From NCBI RefSeq assembly GCF_963678975.1, contig NC_089273.1, forward strand, positions 10,540,614 through 10,604,613: DNA of 64,000 bases, in the 5' to 3' direction. Below are positions 50,008-63,189 of the stretch, one piece after another (the first letter of the stretch is position 1; every line of letters begins with the position of its first letter). The translations under genes and the position numbers were made by a program. The stretch is from Dysidea avara (Eukaryota; Porifera; Demospongiae; Dictyoceratida; Dysideidae). The notes beneath the pieces were generated by a model. It had not been told where the DNA came from and did no database searches. It was given only the letters and a program-made list of their open reading frames with translations.

Positions 50008-50245
50008 GTGACCGGGCCTGTGAAAACAGGTCATGTGGGCACAAACTGCACCCCATCACTTTACAGGTCATATCTCAGTACTGGAACAGAATATTTACAT
50101 TCTTTCATAAAGCCAATTAAATGCTTACTAAGAGCAAGAAATTGTGCTATCATAGCAAAATGGCATTAAAGTTAGGAGTGATGGAAGTTTGAAAAAAAGA
50201 CAAAAATCATGTGCCCACATGCCCTATTTTTGCGGGCCCAGTCAC
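50008..50245. mobile_element. MITE family A, copy A6, with empty site in unit 1
   Basis: Ends GTGACCGGGCCTGTG / TGCGGGCCCAGTCAC, flanked by ATAT (50004-50007, 50246-50249). Unit 1 at about 35110-35125 reads GTACAGAATATACATCTGC without it. Confidence 0.9.
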
Positions 50246-51014
50246 ATATACTATACATCTGCAGATGCCTTGTTCAGATATACCTGCAGATGTTCAGTAT
50301 GATCATTAAATAGTTTGCACAGTTGGTAACTAGTTAATAAATAATAGCAAGACTGAAGGTATTGTGCCATGCTTGGTCAGTTAAAAGTTCTTATAATGGA
50401 GCAAAATTAAATACCCTCACATCAATTAGAAGCCAATAGTAGAAGGTACAAAACTTGATGTATATCTAATTTTGTTTGGCAGTGTTTGTTGTTCCTGGAC
50501 TTTGTGTTTCAATAATGTGTCTTGCATAGAGCACATATGCTTTCTGCAAAACTTTTTAGTGCTAATGATATGGATGTTTTTGCTGTGACTAAGAAATTCA
50601 TAACATCCCTTACAATGTAACAATATAATACAGCTGCAGGATTCATCATCATTCACTAGTACACAAGCTCAGTTATTGCTGAAAATAGTTTATAACATTT
50701 ACTATGATAAGTTCGTCCATCTGATTCAGCTCCACACACTTTATAGCTTACAGGTAACTGAGGAGTGTTACAGGAACATGCAGCAACACTGCAACCACTA
50801 ACATTTGTAATACTAAAGTCATTACCAACTTGTGGTAACAGCTGTTTGTTGTTCTGTAGTAAGTCAGGAACCAGTGAACACTAGAACACTGTTAACTATT
50901 GATAACACTATTCTTATAATTACCACTGGAACAGAATCTCAGCTTTGATTACGCTTAAAGTACATGTAAACATAGCTACTAGCTAGGTATTAATGTAGTT
51001 GAGGAACTACTAGA

Positions 51015-51351
51015 CACTGTGAAAAAAGAGGGATATAAGATGGTATTTCCAGTGGCTTATTGAATACAAAAAAGCTTGATATAACCTGTATTATACTAAC
51101 AATCTCATGTAAGGCTTTAGTTAATGTGTTAAACATACTGAAACCATATATGTGATGGTATAGTGTGGGTATTATATTCGATATAAGCTATTTCAGGTAA
51201 TGTGGTAAATAAACTGAAACCATATATGTAATAGTATAGTATGCATTATACTAAACTATAACATGAGTATAATACAGGGTTTATATTAAGGCGTATTTGT
51301 ATTCAATAAGCCACTGGAAATACCATATTATATCCCACCTTTTTCACAGTG
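51015..51351. mobile_element. CACTA-type MITE with 3-bp TSD and empty site in unit 1
   Basis: Termini CACTGTGAAAAAAG / CTTTTTCACAGTG, with about 50 bp of inverted repeat including CAGTGGCTTATTGAATAC / GTATTCAATAAGCCACTG. It is flanked by AGA on both sides (51012-51014, 51352-51354). Unit 1 near 36325-36345 reads CTACTAGAATATTATTG with no insertion. A CACTG terminus plus a 3-bp duplication fits the CACTA/EnSpm group. Confidence 0.85.
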
Positions 51352-51649
51352 AGAGTATTACTGATTTTGAGCTTTGGACTAATTTTTTATAGGTGATGCA
51401 GCTCAGCAGAATTTGCTCTTGAGCTACACAATTAGCTGTTGTATTCCATAATAATTATACATATGGTGAAAAAATAAAGAATAGGTTATAAATAGAATTG
51501 GAGACTTTAATAAGACAACTATTTTTGAATAATGTCTAATGTTTATTAAGAAAACTTTTTCTTGTCATTTTGCAAACAATTTTGTACAGTGTACCAATTG
51601 CAAAGTACATACATATAGTAAATGAAGCACCTAAATGCAGTATATCAAG

Positions 51650-52470
51650 ACACACGGTAGTGTGTCGTGCGGCCCAAGAAGCCGGCGCGTAACACCCGTG
51701 AGTATATTGACAGGAAGAAAGAAAACGCAATTTTCGCACCTCCGTAGCTCTGTGCTGCCTTGATGAAACAAGACGATTTTTGCTGTGGACATGCCCTCCA
51801 CCTTCAGCACTCCACATTCCAAATTTGAGCGAAATCGCTTCACGCGTTCCCGAGATATGCGACTTCAAAAATTGGCTCAGTTTCTTCGTTTTTTTTTTCT
51901 TCTTCTTCTTCTTCTTCTTATTTTTCTTTTTCTTGTCGCACACTTACAAAAACTGCTATAAAACGCGAACGCCTTATCCGATTTCCTTGAAATTTGGCAC
52001 ACAGAAGGGGGGTATGAAGGCGCATCTCGGTACCAACTTTGGCTGGAATACGATAAACAGGCAAAGAGTTATGAGCGATTATTCACGAAAAATAACACCA
52101 ATATGTTGTCACGCCTACAGGGTAAACCGCGTATGGGAAGAAGCTGAAAATCGGTGGGTGAATAGGTTAACTATTGAACCTCAAACCTTTTGTGGTTTGA
52201 AAGAAATCGAGCTAAAACCCAGGAAGATACAACGAAAAAACTAACACTGTGTAACAATTACGCAATCGAGATTAGCTAATAAAAAAACGACTGCTTGCCA
52301 CGTCTACCACTTGGGGTAATGCTTTGAAATCGTTGTACAGATGGAGTAATCATCTTAGAAAGGCTCATCAATGGTGTAGAAGAATCAGACTTAAAGCCAC
52401 GGAGTTATAACACGAAATCCAACTTGGTGCAGCTAGTGCGAGATCGAGATACTCTAATAGAGCAGTCATC
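51650..52470. repeat. unclassified repeat element
   Basis: Starts where similarity between duplication units ends. It is less AT-rich than its surroundings, with a TTC/T tract at 51888-51935 and phrases such as ATAAAACGCGAACGCC and GAAATTTGGCACACAG. The end carries a 27-bp motif copy (52442-52469). Open frames across it look incidental. No terminal inverted repeat found. Confidence 0.4.
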
Positions 52471-52479
52471 CTACTAGCT

Positions 52480-53300
52480 AGAGCAGTCATATTGCTATAC
52501 ATCATGCAGAAAACCATCACCCTCTACAGTTCACTCTAAAGGAAAGTTTTAAACTACTAAAGTCACCATGCATGCATGCAGGTAAAGTTATAGAGATCAG
52601 CTATACAATTTTATACTGCATGTATAGTGAGCCCAGCTATATAGTCCCTTTATACAAATTTTTGTAAATAAACAGTCAGTCAGTCAGTCAGTCAGCATAC
52701 TGTATATATAAAATTCTAGTAAAATGGAAATCTTTTAAAATTTCATAGAAACTTGTTGGAAGGGTTTCATTAATAAGACACTACACTTTGCACTTGGTTA
52801 TGCCCTAAACAAATGAAGGAAAATTGAAGCTGGTTTGAAAGCTATCGAATCCCCCGAGTGGGAAAGAGAAAAAGAAAACCTTGGGGAAAATGGAGTGAAA
52901 GAGCAATCCAACAATCATTGTTTATAATATATAATATGACATGCATATTTAATTACATTATTATCAGAATTATTAAATATTTAGTAATTATAATGTTGTT
53001 ATGGTTAAGGATTGTTATGTGAATTACTATCTTGCAGAATAGTCACACAGCAGCATTATTGACTACTATAGATGTTGGTAACATAATGATTATTAGCAAC
53101 CAAGATACTTATTGTAGAAAGTAGAAGTGGCACAAATGATAACAACATACATGTTCAAGTTGAGCAAGACAGGAAAACCATACTGATTATGTTATTGATC
53201 ATATGAATACACCTGTTATTCCCTTGTCAGTCCACTTTAACAACAAGATTACAGCTGTATATCCTATAGACAATCAACAACATCCATCAACTTTATTGTC
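52480..53300. other. no gene seen
   Basis: AT-rich, with a short (CAGT)6 run at about 52673-52695. Confidence 0.5.
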
Positions 53301-53479
53301 ACTGATAGTATCACCATCAGTGGTGACGAGTGGAGTCCTTTGATGACACAGCCATACATGATCAAAATGACATATTCTAAATTACAAAATGAAGTAGAAG
53401 TGCATGGTCTCCTTTGGTTTGCTACCAGACCACTGGTGTTACCATTACAAACTTGGCAACACAACAACATAACACTAAT

Positions 53480-53935
53480 GACTATAAATTACACGATGAG
53501 TTATCAGTGGTGTCCTTTGATGGCATAGTCACATTTTTGTTACAAAATGAATTACTGGTGGTCTCCTTTGACAACACAACATAACCCTGACTGTAAATTA
53601 CACGATGAGTTATCAGTGGTGTCCTTGGCCACATTTATCATAACAGAATGAATTACTGGTGGTCTCCTTTGACAACACAACATAACACACTGACTGTAAA
53701 TTACAAGATGAGTTATCAGTGGTGTCCTTTGGTGGAATAGACACATTTTCCATTACAAAATGAATTATTGGTGGTCTCCTTTGACAACACAACTACATAA
53801 CACACTGACTGTAAATTACACGATGAGTTATCAGTGGTGTCCTTCAATGGCACAGCCACATTTATCATTACAGAATGAATTACTGGTGGTCTCCTTTGAC
53901 AACACAGGCGCACCACAGTGGTGCACAAGTCTATC
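53480..53935. repeat. ~103-115-bp tandem repeat, 4 units
   Basis: GATGAGTTATCAGTGGTGTC begins units at about 53495, 53604, 53707 and 53822. Each has ACTGGTGGTCTCCTTTGACA in the middle. A degenerate partial unit precedes at about 53285-53345. Confidence 0.9.
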
Positions 53936-53959
53936 TCTGATGAACTGTAGTTATTAATT

Positions 53960-55510
53960 AGATAATTAAAGCATTGCTATAAGAAACTCTCCCCGTTTTC
54001 TCTAGCCCGGAGCTATCCATGATGAAATAGAACACACACTATATACACGACCCTAGGTTTACCTGCTACGACTTGCTAGTCTGACGTGGGTGCCAGGCCA
54101 GACTGAGAAGTTTTGGGTGAGTTAAGCAACGAGAGGGCATTGTCTTCGCATCAAACCCGATTATAAAACTGTCCTGAATTGATTTGGTCGCCGGGATGAT
54201 TACGCGAGACTACCAGTGCAGCATATATACGCATGTTTCTCGTACTTTAATAGACTTCATTCTGGGAACACAATCTCCTTACAAGTAGCTAGATTTCATT
54301 GGTCAGTGATGGCTACATCATAAAACTAAAAAAATAAGCGCACCATGCTGTCTCATAATATACTTTATGGCGTTTAAATTTTCACCTAAGCGCCCTACTT
54401 AAGTCCATACAAGCATTGCAGCACTGCTACTTTCAAAGAGGTCGACTAGCAGTTGCGTGTGAACGTTTCTGTTAGTAATTTAGTATTGAAGTGACTGAAG
54501 TTTCCTGACAGGAGCTTTGCGAATAAATTAAACGGACCGAGTATTCAACTGGCTGGACATTGACCGGCTAAGGTGAGTATGGTTATGAACATTAACATTT
54601 TATTACAACCTGGGTACTACATCCTTTTTGCTATCGTGCATGTAGGAACGAGCAGGAAGAGCTCTCACTTATTGGACGGTGATAGTGCACAACGTTCGTT
54701 CTAGGTGCTCGAGCTGAATTAGTCATTACCTGGATTGCAGTACGTCTCAACATACAGCGTCATTTAGTCCAGGGTTAAGCAGTCCACTGAGGTATGAGTA
54801 TTGGTAAAATGTAGTATTGTATTAAACTACGTGAGGTGCTTGTGTGTGTTAGTTGCAAGTAATAAGTGTAGCTAAATCCGAAGCCTGCATGAGCCCAAGC
54901 CACTCATACTTGCCAATGACAGTGAAAAAAAAACAAAAAAACAATGCATTTTTGTAGGGGTGTGCATTTAATGGAAGTGCATTTAATGGAAGTGGTTCAC
55001 TTAATAATTAATGCCTCTTGCACAAACTTAATGCATGCAATTTAAAATCATTGCAAAGCGTTTACAGACTACACTTAATGCTTGTAGTTTATAAGCAACA
55101 TATTATTTACATGTAAAGGTGCCAAATGGTGTGTCTTCAGTTATAAATGTGAATAATCTATGCTTACAAATAAATTTATTGTCTTGTAGGAACATTGATA
55201 TTCAAACTTGAGTACTAGACCTTAATTACCTTACATCATAATACAGCATTGAGCATTAGTTCAAGCAGGCCATTAAGGTATCAGATATTGAGAATAATTA
55301 TTCTTTGTTTTATAGTTTATGATGTTACTTTTATAGTTGCAACTTTTGTAGTTGTTTTGTTGCAGTTATTCATTTTGTAGTTGTTGTTACTCATTTCATT
55401 GTTGTTGAATCTCTTATTGTACAGCTACATACTGTCTGCATCGAAATAGAACTGCAGTTTATTTTACTACAGGAACTATATACTTTCTACAGCAGTGTTG
55501 GGAGTATCAA
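53960..55510. other. no gene assigned; possible spliced leader region of the downstream element
   Basis: No protein frame. Several donor-like junctions occur (GGCTAAG/GTGAGT at 54571, CACTGAG/GTATGA at 54790), as do acceptor-like ones (TTGTAG/GAACATT at 55189, TACTACAG/GAAC at 55472). A non-coding 5' leader for the Helitron gene or another transcript is possible but unsupported otherwise. Confidence 0.25.
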
Positions 55511-55540
55511 AGTCAGATCAGTTAAAAATTGAAAAGGTGA

Positions 55541-56398
<858 letters not shown>

Positions 56399-56400
56399 TG

Positions 56401-56540
56401 CTACTTACTTACTTAATTGATAGATTACTTTAGTACTTAATTACTTGCTTAGTTACTTACTTAATAACTCATTTAATCACTTATTTGCTTGTTCACTCAT
56501 ATGCTTATTTACTTAATTACTTACTTAATTTCTAACTTAC
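56401..56540. repeat. degenerate (ACTT)n/(TTACTTAA)n tract
   Basis: Imperfect ACTTACTTAATTACTT-type repeats directly 3' of the GT tract. The rest to 56791 is AT-rich and without features. Confidence 0.7.
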
Positions 56541-57247
56541 TTTACTTATGCTGCTGTACTATTTAATATTAATAATGATCACATTTTTATGTTTCTCTTG
56601 TACTTATATATAGCATTCTCTTATATCCTGTATTAGATGCATTGGTATCCTATATTTCATTGTGTGTTACAATTACTTCCACTATGCTAAGATAAAATTG
56701 TTTCTTGTCTCTGTATACATATACAGCATGTTTACATATGCATACAGTTTAATAACATATGCACATTTTCTACTTTATGTGAAGCACAATTATGGTTAGT
56801 AAAGCCCAGAAGAGAAGAGGGAAACGACAACAACAACACAAAGAAAAGCAAAAAGATGAAACGGAACCTGTTGAAGATTCAGAGGTTAATGTTTGGGAAC
56901 AGCGTAAAGATAAAGTAAACCTACAAAGACGCATGAAATATGTGGCTTCACCAAGTCGAAAGATTGCCAGGTCAAACTATTATCAACTGCACAAGTCATC
57001 AATCAAGGAGCATATGCGACATTTCTACTCCATCAATCGGGTACCTATAAGCCAAAAGATTAGAGCAGCTTATACTGAAAACCCTTTGCCGAGGAAAAGA
57101 AAAATGCAAGAAAGTTATGCCAAGCACCCTACAGAAAAGCAACAGAAGGTGCTTGATAGATATCATGCCAATCCATCACGAGCCAAGAAATATGTAAGTG
57201 AAAAATACAAGTTAGATCCATCACCAATAAAGCGAATGATGCGCAAA

Positions 57248-57606
57248 AGATATGCATTAAACCCATCACCAAAGAGACGAAAGGTTCGTCAAAGATATGC
57301 ATTAAACCCATCACCAAAGAGACGAAAGGTTCGTCAAAGGTATGCAGTAAACCCATCACCAAAGAGACGAAAGCTTCGCCAAAGGTATGCAGTAAACCCG
57401 TCACCAAAGAGACGAAAGTTTCGCCAAAGATATGCATCAAATCCATCCCCCAAAAAACTAAAGCTTCGCCAAAGATATGCATCAAATCCATCCCCCAAAA
57501 AACTAAAGCTTCGCCAAAGATATGCATCAAATCCATCCCCCAAAAAACTAAAGCTTCGCCAAAGATATGCATCAAATCCATCCCCCAAAAAACTAAAACT
57601 TCGCCA
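57248..57606 (+). repeat. in-frame 45-bp repeat array inside the Helitron gene
   Basis: Eight or so near-identical 45-bp units encode RQRYAxNPSPKxxK repeats. The last four units (about 57426-57605) are almost identical to each other, with CCATCCCCCAAAAAACTAAA shared. Flanking units on both sides keep the Y-x-x-N-P spacing but have diverged. Confidence 0.92.
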
Positions 57607-60600
57607 AAGATACAAATTAAATCCATCACCAACAAAAGCAAGGGTTCGAAATGCATACAAGAAAAATCCCTCTCCTATACGAAGAAGAGTCCTTGCTGCT
57701 TACCACCACCATCCAAACCCTTTGATCAAGCGTATATTAAGGAAATATCATCTGAACCCATTTGCTGTTAGGCGTTGTGCATTACTATCCTACCATTCTA
57801 ATGTTGAGCTTAATAGATATATAAGACGTAAAAAGTACACCGAAAATCCAATACCTGCTAAAGATAGGTCAAGACGACGGTATGAACAGAACCGAAATAA
57901 GCTTCTACAGCAAGCAATGGAGAGAAGATGTGCTACTGTGACTGCGTTAAGTGTGCGTAATAAGTACAATCGTATGTTTAAGCGCAAAAGGAATTATCAT
58001 GGTACATCATCAGAGTATGTAGAAAAGCTTGTTAGAAAAATGGGCATAAGAAACAGATCTGCGAATACAATAAAAGCAGGGTTTTTGGTGAAGTCTTGTC
58101 TACAGCAACTTAGTTATTTCAAACATAACTTTGTGAAGTGTTTGGAAAAATTACGTAATAACTTAGATGCATCACTTATGAAGCAAACTGAGGATGATTC
58201 AATTTCACTGTGTGGTGTTAGTTTGCATACGTCATACACTGAGACATTTTTCCCTCAGGCCACCTACAACCAAGATGCATTTAATGATGATGGCAGCATA
58301 AAGTATGAAGAGTTTCCAGGCTATTCAAGCAAGTACACCATTGCAGGCAGGGATGTTTCAACATGGGAATGTAGTTATGACCCACCATGGTGCAAATTGG
58401 AAGAATCAGAAATAATCGAGGGTAAACTTCAGATCATCTATTGTAAGATAACTGAATGTGCACCTAATGCTGCTCACAGGTACATCCAGCATATAGACGA
58501 TTGCACCAATCAGTTAACAAAAGAGGAGCTACTTCAAGGTCATCCATTATGTTGCTATACAGAATCTCCTCCCTGCGATTCTCCACTGTTATATTTGCGT
58601 GTGCTAGCACCTCATTTTCCAGACATACGACGTGTGGTGCAATTGTTGTATGAAGTGCGCAGACATGATAGAAAGATCACGGAAATTGAGCACGCTTTGC
58701 AACATGGAGACCTGGATAAACTGTCTGAGATTACCGACATTGCTAAGAGCAATCGATTGAGACAGTTTCAAATAGACAACCAGCCATTGATTGAAACTCA
58801 AATCTATGAACAACACAAGGCAGCTTATGATAAGTTTTATGAAAGGTGTTTAGATGTTGCAAAGTACCCTTGCATATCATGTGACAAGTTGTGCTACCGA
58901 CGGGAATGTTCACACTTAGGTAGTCTACGTAGTTTGCCCAACAGCTGTGAGTGGCAGGCCTTGATGGATTACAATACGCGTAGACCAGAGTACAACGATG
59001 GACTTCCTGAAGGATTTATATGCAAATATTGCCTAAATAACTTTAGACAAGGAAAATTACCACCAAGGTGCATACTCAATAGTCTGCAGTTTGGAGACAT
59101 TCCACAAGAGATATCACAACTAAATGCTTTTGAAAAAATATTAATACAAAGAGCAAAATGTTTTCAAACTGTCAGTAGAATGGGTACAGTTGCGAAAAGG
59201 CAATTGCCTGCCAGCCACAAAATTCAGAAGGTTATTGGCACTACGTTCCACTTGCCATTACCAATTGAAGAAACTTTGAACAAATTGCCTGACCCACAGC
59301 AAGCTCTTCCAAATCATGGGGAACTTTTTATTTTAATACGAAGTTTACCTAGTAAATCTAATGTCATATGGCAGGACCTTGTAGATATCAATAAAGTCTA
59401 CAATGCCCTACTAAAGCTAAAGGAAATCAATCCCCTGTATGCTTTAATTCAGCTTCCTGGAGCTCCAGAAGATCTAGATATTGGTAACCGAATTGATGAA
59501 GGTTCTTATGGAGAACCACTTTCAACATCTGGAGAGGCTATGGTAGAAGAAATTGCTGAACATGAGGAGCAATCTTACTATGAGCAATATACCATTAATC
59601 CATTGCACGCCCCAAGGGAAAACAAGAAGGCCACGGCACTATACCAAATGCTAAAAGTAAATGAAGCCCCTCTTGATAGTCGTATGAAAAACTTGGATAT
59701 GTTGTGTTTTCCAGATTTATACCCACATGGAATTGGTGGACAGAGGTGTCAACGAGAGGTGCCATTAAGCGCAGCAGAGTACGTGAAGTGCATTTTGCAA
59801 TCGCGTGATCCACGATTCAGGATTAACCAACAGCTCATCTTTTTCTTGAATAACCAAACAATACTGCGACAAATAGCAAGTGGTATTTACCATAAACTAA
59901 AGGTGATTAGGCCAAGTGAAAAGCTAACAGCTGCCCGCTGTCTAGAAATGTTGTCATCTGAAGAGCTGGAAGGAAACCTAACAACAATATTTGCACGTGT
60001 TAGAAATACTGAATCATTTTGGACCAGACATCGAAATGATCTTAATTGTATGTCATTTCATTATGGTCCTCCTACATGGTTCATTACTTTAAACCCTGGT
60101 GAATGGTTATGGGAGGATCTTCGTACTTACTTAAAAATTGTAAATCCCAGTTTTGCTGACATGTCTATAGCTGAGATGATTGCCACTGACCCGGTGTCCA
60201 GTAGTAGATTTATTGACAATAAATACAAGGCAATTTATGATTTCATTCTAAGTGACAGCCAGCCTTTGGGTCCTGTTTGTGCTCTTGGTGCAAACCGTGA
60301 ATACCAAGGGAGAGGATTGCAACACAGTCATGCTGAGGCATGGGTAGAAGGAGCACCAATAATTGGTGAAAGCACAGAAGAAGAAATATGCGAATTTGTA
60401 ACCAAGTATGTCACCTGTCACATCCCCGACATTACACTCAGCCCAACACTATATGAACGAGTGATTACATTTCAGCAACATAAGTGCAATAATTATTGTT
60501 TACGCAGTAAGAAGACTAATGCAGGAGTAAAAAAAGTATGTAGGTTTGGCTATCCCAGGCCTTAGCGTGAAAATTTTGTGCTTCGAAATGTGGTAGATGC

Positions 60601-63189
60601 TGTTGCTGGAAGAAAATCCTTAAAGACTAATTCTCGTCTTTATGATCTACCACGCGCTGCAAATGAAATGCGCATCAATGATTATAATCCAGCCATGCTA
60701 CTCGCATGGCAGGGAAACATGGATATTCAATTTATTGGTGAGAATTCATCTGTTCTTAACTGGTATTGTACCAAGTACTGTACAAAACCAGAAAAAAGCC
60801 ATGCCCTTCAAGAATTTGATGACATAAATAAATCTACCAAATCTATCACAAGTAAGTTATGGAATTTTGCAATGAAATCCATATCACATCGAGAGTGTGG
60901 TGCTTTGGAAGCATGCGACACACTTCTTGGAATACCACTCTTTGTTACTGATCCCAATACCACAATCCGGTGGGTTGATGTTAATATGGTGCGTAGCAGG
61001 CGGTTGAAAGAAAAGTCCATCATAGAAGGACTGGAAGGTGAGTCATCTGACATATTTTTCCCCTCATGGGTAGACTCGCACTACCCCAACAGACCAGAGC
61101 AACTGGAAAATGTGTGCCTTTATAATTTTTTAGCTTATTATGACTTGGTTCAAGCAGAACCAATTCGTTTAGCAACATACTATCCTTTTAAAGATGGTTT
61201 TTTGAAAAAAAGAACAAGGCCTTACTTAATTAATCATTACAAACATAACATAGACCAAGAGGTAGAGAAGTATTATTATGCAATACTCCTTTTGTTCAAG
61301 CCTTGGCGAAATAGTGAAACTTTGATTGGTAGCAGTGAAAGTTTCCAATGTGAGTTTGAAAATTGTCGAGAGCAGTTACCGGATGCTGTAAATTATCACA
61401 ATCGACTACAGCAGATGCAGAAACGAGATGAAATTGCCAGGGAACAGATTGACAAGCGACGAACTGAAATTGAGCAAGAGGAGGACGGCACTACAGAAGT
61501 TCATGCACCTGATACACTACTGCATGCACATACTGAAGCCCAGGATGCGATGGCTGAGTTCGAGGAAGTTGTGGCTAATGAAGACATCGTTGATGTGGAG
61601 TCCATGATTGAAAGTTTAAATGAAGATCAAAGAAGGGTGTTTGATAGGGTAAGCACTCATTTGCAAGCCCAGCATTCTTCAGCAATATCTAATCATCCAC
61701 AACCACTATGTATGTTTGTTAGTGGTTGTGGTGGTACAGGTAAAAGTTTCTTGATAAAAACTTTAAAAGCATGGATCCATTCCTCATTGGAAAAGCATGC
61801 TGCTATCACAGCACCTACAGGAATCGCTGCATTCAATGTGAATGGTCTAACGATTCATCGCTTACTACAGCTGCCTGTGGAACATGGCAAGACACCTAAG
61901 TATCGTTCACTATCAGATGAAGCCATTAAGATTGTCAGACAGAAGTTGCAACAATTGGTGCTTTTGATTGTAGATGAAGTCTCGATGGTCAGCCATGTCA
62001 CCCTACTGTATATTCATCTAAGACTGACAGAAATATTTAACACAGGTGACATAAAAAATGGTTGGTTTGGCTGTAAGAATATTTTAGTGTTTGGTGATTT
62101 GTTACAGCTACCACCAGTGTTTGAGCAGCCTGTGTATACCACACTTACTAGTGCTACTGTTCATAAGCATACAGACTCTCCAGGTGGTGTGGACATATGG
62201 CAGCTGCTCTTTGAATATGATGAGCTAGTTATCAACATGCGCCAAAGAGATAATAGGCAGTTCACAGAATTGTTAGGAAGAGTTAGACTGGGAAAACTTA
62301 CCGTGAAAGATATAAAAACCCTTAATCAGCGCAAGTTATCCCTTAAGAGTCCTTCAATTAGTGGGAGAATGAAAGAAGTTGTAGATGAGCTCCTAAAGCT
62401 ACCAGAAGACACTGTTTGCTTGCTGCCGACTAGGAGCATGTGTACAGAAATCAATATCGAAGTTTTAAGCCGTCTACCAGGTGAAGAGTACAAACTTGTA
62501 GCGGAAGACAGTGTGGACTGTTCACGATCCATTTTACAGAAAGTGAAGGCCAAGTTGACCAAATGTAGTGAAGACTGCACCCAGACTGCAGGATTAGAGA
62601 ATATTGTTCATGTAAAGATTGGATGCAAAGTTATGTTGCGCCGCAATATTGATGTTTCTCAGGGTCTAGTTAATGGTGCTATTGGGACAGTCCAGTCCAT
62701 CCAGCGTAGTATTGAAAAAGCCAACAAGGTAGAGTCAATAACCATTAAATTTCAAAATAATCAACAACATTTGTTAAAGAGAGTGAGTACAAAATTTGAA
62801 GTATTTGACAGAGCTTTTGTGATCAGATCACAATTTCCAATAACTGCTGCAAGTGCCATCACCATCCACAAGAGTCAAGGGCTTACGTTGAAGCATGTAG
62901 TAACAGATATAGGAAACACAGTGTTCAGCTGTGGTCAGGCGTATGTGGCTTTGTCTAGGGTAACATCACTTGATGGCCTATATTTGATAAATTTTGATCC
63001 TAGGTCTGTCAAGGCCTTGGATTCAGCAATACTTGAATACAACCGGTTGAGGCTAAAGCATCGTCCAACTCTAGCACAATTTTCTGTCACCAAACAAAGA
63101 CCCAAAAAAGTAGATGATATTCAGTGGTGCACAATTCCATGGACATCTGCAGTTCAAAGACCAGCAGCACAAGCCATTACTTTAAAAAG

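Larger units (their letters stand above)
37829..51645 (+). repeat. tandem duplication, unit 2 (~13.8 kb)
   Basis: The counterpart of 22591-36620. It contains its own post-duplication insertions: the nested LINE and retroposon at 38503-40662, MITEs at 43362, 45757, 46776, 50008 and 51015, and an unclassified insert at about 49318-49968. Confidence 0.85.

Noticed and set aside
51536-52244. Open frames of 135 and 154 codons
   Set aside because: They overlap on opposite strands, run through a TTC/T tract and a repeat element, and match nothing I know.
53340-53957. Small plus- and minus-strand frames with repeated peptides
   Set aside because: Generated by the ~110-bp tandem repeat.
57129-57656. 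175- and 108-codon minus-strand frames
   Set aside because: Shadows of the 45-bp repeats in the Helitron gene on the opposite strand.
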